A DNA stretch of 64,000 bases, taken from contig NC_014962.1 of assembly GCF_000186345.1 (NCBI RefSeq), positions 186,001 to 250,000 on the forward strand. Reading direction: 5' to 3'. Under the pieces are notes generated by a model that searched no databases, was not told the DNA's origin, and saw only the letters and a program-made list of their open reading frames with translations. Position 1 is the first letter of the stretch, and the number at the start of each line of letters is the position of its first letter. This DNA is from Isosphaera pallida ATCC 43644. Its GTDB lineage: Bacteria; Planctomycetota; Planctomycetia; Isosphaerales; Isosphaeraceae. Both the position numbers and the translations under genes were made by a program. Below, in pieces: positions 61,844-64,000 of this stretch.

Positions 61844-63919
61844 ATGATCGTCAGTTGGAACTGGCTGTCGCAATATCTTCGGCTCGACATGTCGGTGGAA
61901 GACCTAACCAACCGTCTCTCCTTGACCGGCCTGAACCACGAAGCGACCGAAGAGATTGACGGCGACCTTGCCATTGATTTGGAGGTCACCAGCAACCGTT
62001 CCGACTGTCTGGGCCATTTGGGAATCGCCCGCGAGATCGCCGCGGTCTTCGGCAAGCCTCCTGTGGTCATGCCCGACCCCAACCCTCCGGTCGGCGGTCC
62101 TGACGTGGCGAGTCTCGCGGCGGTCGAGAACCACGAGCCGGACCTGTGCCCCCGCTTCACCGCCCGGCTCCTCACCGGTGTCCGCGTCGGTCCTAGCCCT
62201 TGGTGGCTCGTTCGCCGCCTCAAAACCCTGGGCCAGGATTCGGTCAACAATGTGGTCGATCTGACCAACTATGTCCTCTACGAACGCGGTCAACCCCTGC
62301 ACGCCTATGACTTCGACCGTCTCGAAGGCCGCCGTCTGATCGTCCGCCGCGCCTCGGCCGGCGAGAAGCTCCACGCCTTGGACAAGACCGAATACTCCCT
62401 CACCCCCGACATGCTAGTGATCGCCGACGCCCAACGCCCCGTCGCCCTCGCCGGTGTGATGGGTGGCTTGGCCACCGGCATCCAGCACGACACCGTCAAC
62501 GTCCTACTCGAATCGGCCGCGTTTCACCCCCTGACCGTCCGCAAAACCGCGCGTGCCCTGGGACTCTCCTCCGCATCCAGTTTCCGGTTCGAGCGCCCCA
62601 TCGACCCCGAGGCCGTCGATTGGGCCTCCCGACGCTGCGCTGAGTTGATCCTAGAGGTTGCCGGTGGCCAACTTCATCCCGGCGTCCTGGATACCCGACC
62701 CCAACCCATTCCGCCTCGTCCCCCAGTTACCCTCCGCCTTGCTCAAATCGAGCGCGTGCTAGGCATCACCCTTGACCGCGATCGGGTCATCGGCATCCTC
62801 GAAGCCCTAGGAATCCCGCTTTGTTCCCAACCCGAGGCCGAGCCTTTGGTCTTCCAGCCCCCCTCGTGGCGGTTGGATGTGGACCGCGAGATCGACCTCA
62901 TCGAAGAAGTAGCGCGGATTCACGGCTACGAACAGATCCCCGAAGACCGCGTGGTGCCGATGGCCTGCTCGCGTCGTTCGCCCCGTGAACGGGTGGAATC
63001 GACGGTGCGAGAGACCCTCACGGCGCTAGGGTTCGACGAGGCGTACACCTTCAGTCTGGTGTCGGAGCGTTTGATAGCCCCCCTCCAGCCCGACTCGATC
63101 GCGGTCCAGCCGCCGCTGCGAACCGAGCATTCCAGCCGTTCGCGGGAAAACCTGCTGAGACCCAGCTTGGTTCCTAGTCTGCTCCAGGCTCGCCGTCACA
63201 ACGAAGCGCACGGGGTGACCGACGCCGATCTCTTCGAGATCGCCCATGTCTTCCTGCCCCGCGCCGGCCATGAGGTGCCTCTGGAACTGCCCCGCCTGGC
63301 GTGGGTTACCGGGCGCTCCTTCCTCGAAGCCAAAGGATGCGTGGAAGCCTTGTTGCGTCGCTTGCACATCGACGCCCCGTTGACCGCCACGCCAGTCCGC
63401 CGCGACCTGTTCGCCGAAGGACGCGCGGCGGTCTTGACCCTGGAGGGGGACCACCTCGGTTTCCTGGGCGAGCTGTCGGAGGCGTGGCGCGATCGGCTGG
63501 ACCTACGCAAGGTCTGCCGGGCGGTCGAGTTGGAGTTGGAGTGTCTGATTCGCCGGTCACAAACCACGGCAGTTTATCGACCGATCCCGACGACCCCCTC
63601 GATCGAGCGGGAACTGTCGATCATGGTGCCACGCGATTTGGAGTGGGCACGTGTCCAAGAAGCTGTGCGTGAGGCCGGCGGGCCGTTGCTGACGGCGATC
63701 ACCTTCCTGGACACCTTTGAGAGCGAACAGTTGGAACGTTATCGGGGTGGGTTGGAGGGACCCATCCACAGCTTGCACTTCGGCATGACCTTCCAAGATC
63801 CTGAACGCACCCTGACGGGAGCCGAGGTGGACGAGGTGGTGGCACGCATCTTCCGAACCTGCCATGAGCGCTTCCGGGCCGAAGTGGCGGGTCCACGGCC
63901 GTCGTGGACCTCCACCTGA
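61844..63919 (+). CDS. pheT: Phenylalanine--tRNA ligase beta subunit (short form)
   Basis: 691 residues from the ATG at 61844. The beta subunit forms the alpha2-beta2 enzyme that charges tRNA-Phe. It starts VSWNWLSQYLRLDMSVEDLTNRLSLTGL (in part) and goes straight into DLEVTSNRSDCLGHLGIARE; the EMAP-like tRNA-binding domain that usually lies between (about 100 residues) is missing. The B3/B4 editing region (DSVNNVVDLTNYVLYERGQPLHAYD in part), B5 domain (RLAQIERVLGITLDRDRVIGIL in part; IDLIEEVARIHGYEQIP) and the C-terminal anticodon-binding ferredoxin-like domain (PTTPSIERELSIMVP, HFGMTFQDPERTLT) are all present. No pheS is in the window. Confidence 0.93.
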   Translation: MIVSWNWLSQYLRLDMSVEDLTNRLSLTGLNHEATEEIDGDLAIDLEVTSNRSDCLGHLGIAREIAAVFGKPPVVMPDPNPPVGGPDVASLAAVENHEPDLCPRFTARLLTGVRVGPSPWWLVRRLKTLGQDSVNNVVDLTNYVLYERGQPLHAYDFDRLEGRRLIVRRASAGEKLHALDKTEYSLTPDMLVIADAQRPVALAGVMGGLATGIQHDTVNVLLESAAFHPLTVRKTARALGLSSASSFRFERPIDPEAVDWASRRCAELILEVAGGQLHPGVLDTRPQPIPPRPPVTLRLAQIERVLGITLDRDRVIGILEALGIPLCSQPEAEPLVFQPPSWRLDVDREIDLIEEVARIHGYEQIPEDRVVPMACSRRSPRERVESTVRETLTALGFDEAYTFSLVSERLIAPLQPDSIAVQPPLRTEHSSRSRENLLRPSLVPSLLQARRHNEAHGVTDADLFEIAHVFLPRAGHEVPLELPRLAWVTGRSFLEAKGCVEALLRRLHIDAPLTATPVRRDLFAEGRAAVLTLEGDHLGFLGELSEAWRDRLDLRKVCRAVELELECLIRRSQTTAVYRPIPTTPSIERELSIMVPRDLEWARVQEAVREAGGPLLTAITFLDTFESEQLERYRGGLEGPIHSLHFGMTFQDPERTLTGAEVDEVVARIFRTCHERFRAEVAGPRPSWTST

Positions 63920-63971
63920 GCCGCTCGGCCGGTCAGCTCGGTTAGGACGCGGTGGAGACGGGTTTTCGTCG

Positions 63972-64000
63972 ATGAAGACCTGGCGCGACCGGATCAAACT
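63972..64000 (+). CDS. Possible start of a gene cut by the right edge
   Basis: ATG at 63972 opens MKTWRDRIK and runs off the window. A GGTGGAGACGG stretch upstream could be a ribosome site. Only nine codons are visible, so this is a suggestion only. Confidence 0.25.

Overview
The window reads as chromosome of a planctomycete, most likely of the Isosphaeraceae (Isosphaera pallida-like). This is inferred from lineage-typical families rather than from a database match: a DUF1559 prepilin-like protein ending in an H-x9-DG motif, a giant secreted protein with an LEPR-XLL-type N-terminus, a PVC-type CxxCH cytochrome, a Flp pilin with the EDGPTAVEY cleavage region, a large Ser/Thr kinase with zinc ribbon, PEP-CTERM and DUF1573 secreted proteins, and high-GC coding sequence with frequent GTG/TTG starts and weak ribosome sites. 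No rRNA, tRNA, CRISPR array, phage or insertion sequence was found.

Layout. 1-7.4 kb (minus): giant surface/secreted protein cut by the left edge, a membrane TPR protein, a DUF1559 protein and a small lipoprotein followed by two back-to-back hairpins. 7.9-13.9 kb (plus): two membrane-associated proteins of unknown role, aroA (shikimate pathway), a YraN nuclease-fold protein, then kdsD-kdsC (Kdo synthesis). 14.2-18.3 kb: a 1363-residue envelope protein directly downstream of kdsDC, the position where lptC/lptA lie in other Gram-negatives. 18.7-28.1 kb: a Tad/Flp pilus locus (flp with its own terminator, prepilin peptidase, cpaB, cpaE, cpaF with a collagen-like N-terminus, tadB, tadC, a small membrane protein) without a secretin or minor pilins in view. 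28.3-32.2 kb: a PEP-CTERM protein and an ECF sigma / membrane anti-sigma-like / secreted protein trio.

32.3-44 kb: HtrA protease, PVC-type cytochrome, truA, asd, a UbiB-family kinase, then (minus) a Ser/Thr kinase translationally coupled to a RimK-like ATP-grasp ligase and followed by a CitG-like protein, a pair reminiscent of the tetrahydromethanopterin-linked C1 gene sets known in planctomycetes. 47.4-58 kb: EVE-domain protein, a small planctomycete protein, a gene-poor stretch, GtrA-like protein, mnmA, a CDP-alcohol phosphotransferase overlapping tail-to-tail with a 2-hydroxyacid dehydrogenase, a membrane PH-like protein, DUF5522 protein, a class I glutamine amidotransferase and a DUF1573 protein. 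58.1-64 kb (plus): hslV-hslU (overlapping), two small unknown proteins, pheT lacking the EMAP-like tRNA-binding domain, and the probable start of another gene at the edge.

The strongest candidates for something undescribed are the giant LPS-transport-like protein after kdsDC, the collagen-like extension on the Tad motor ATPase, the kinase/ATP-grasp/CitG operon, and the HslV with a pro-segment. All are inferences from sequence reading alone.
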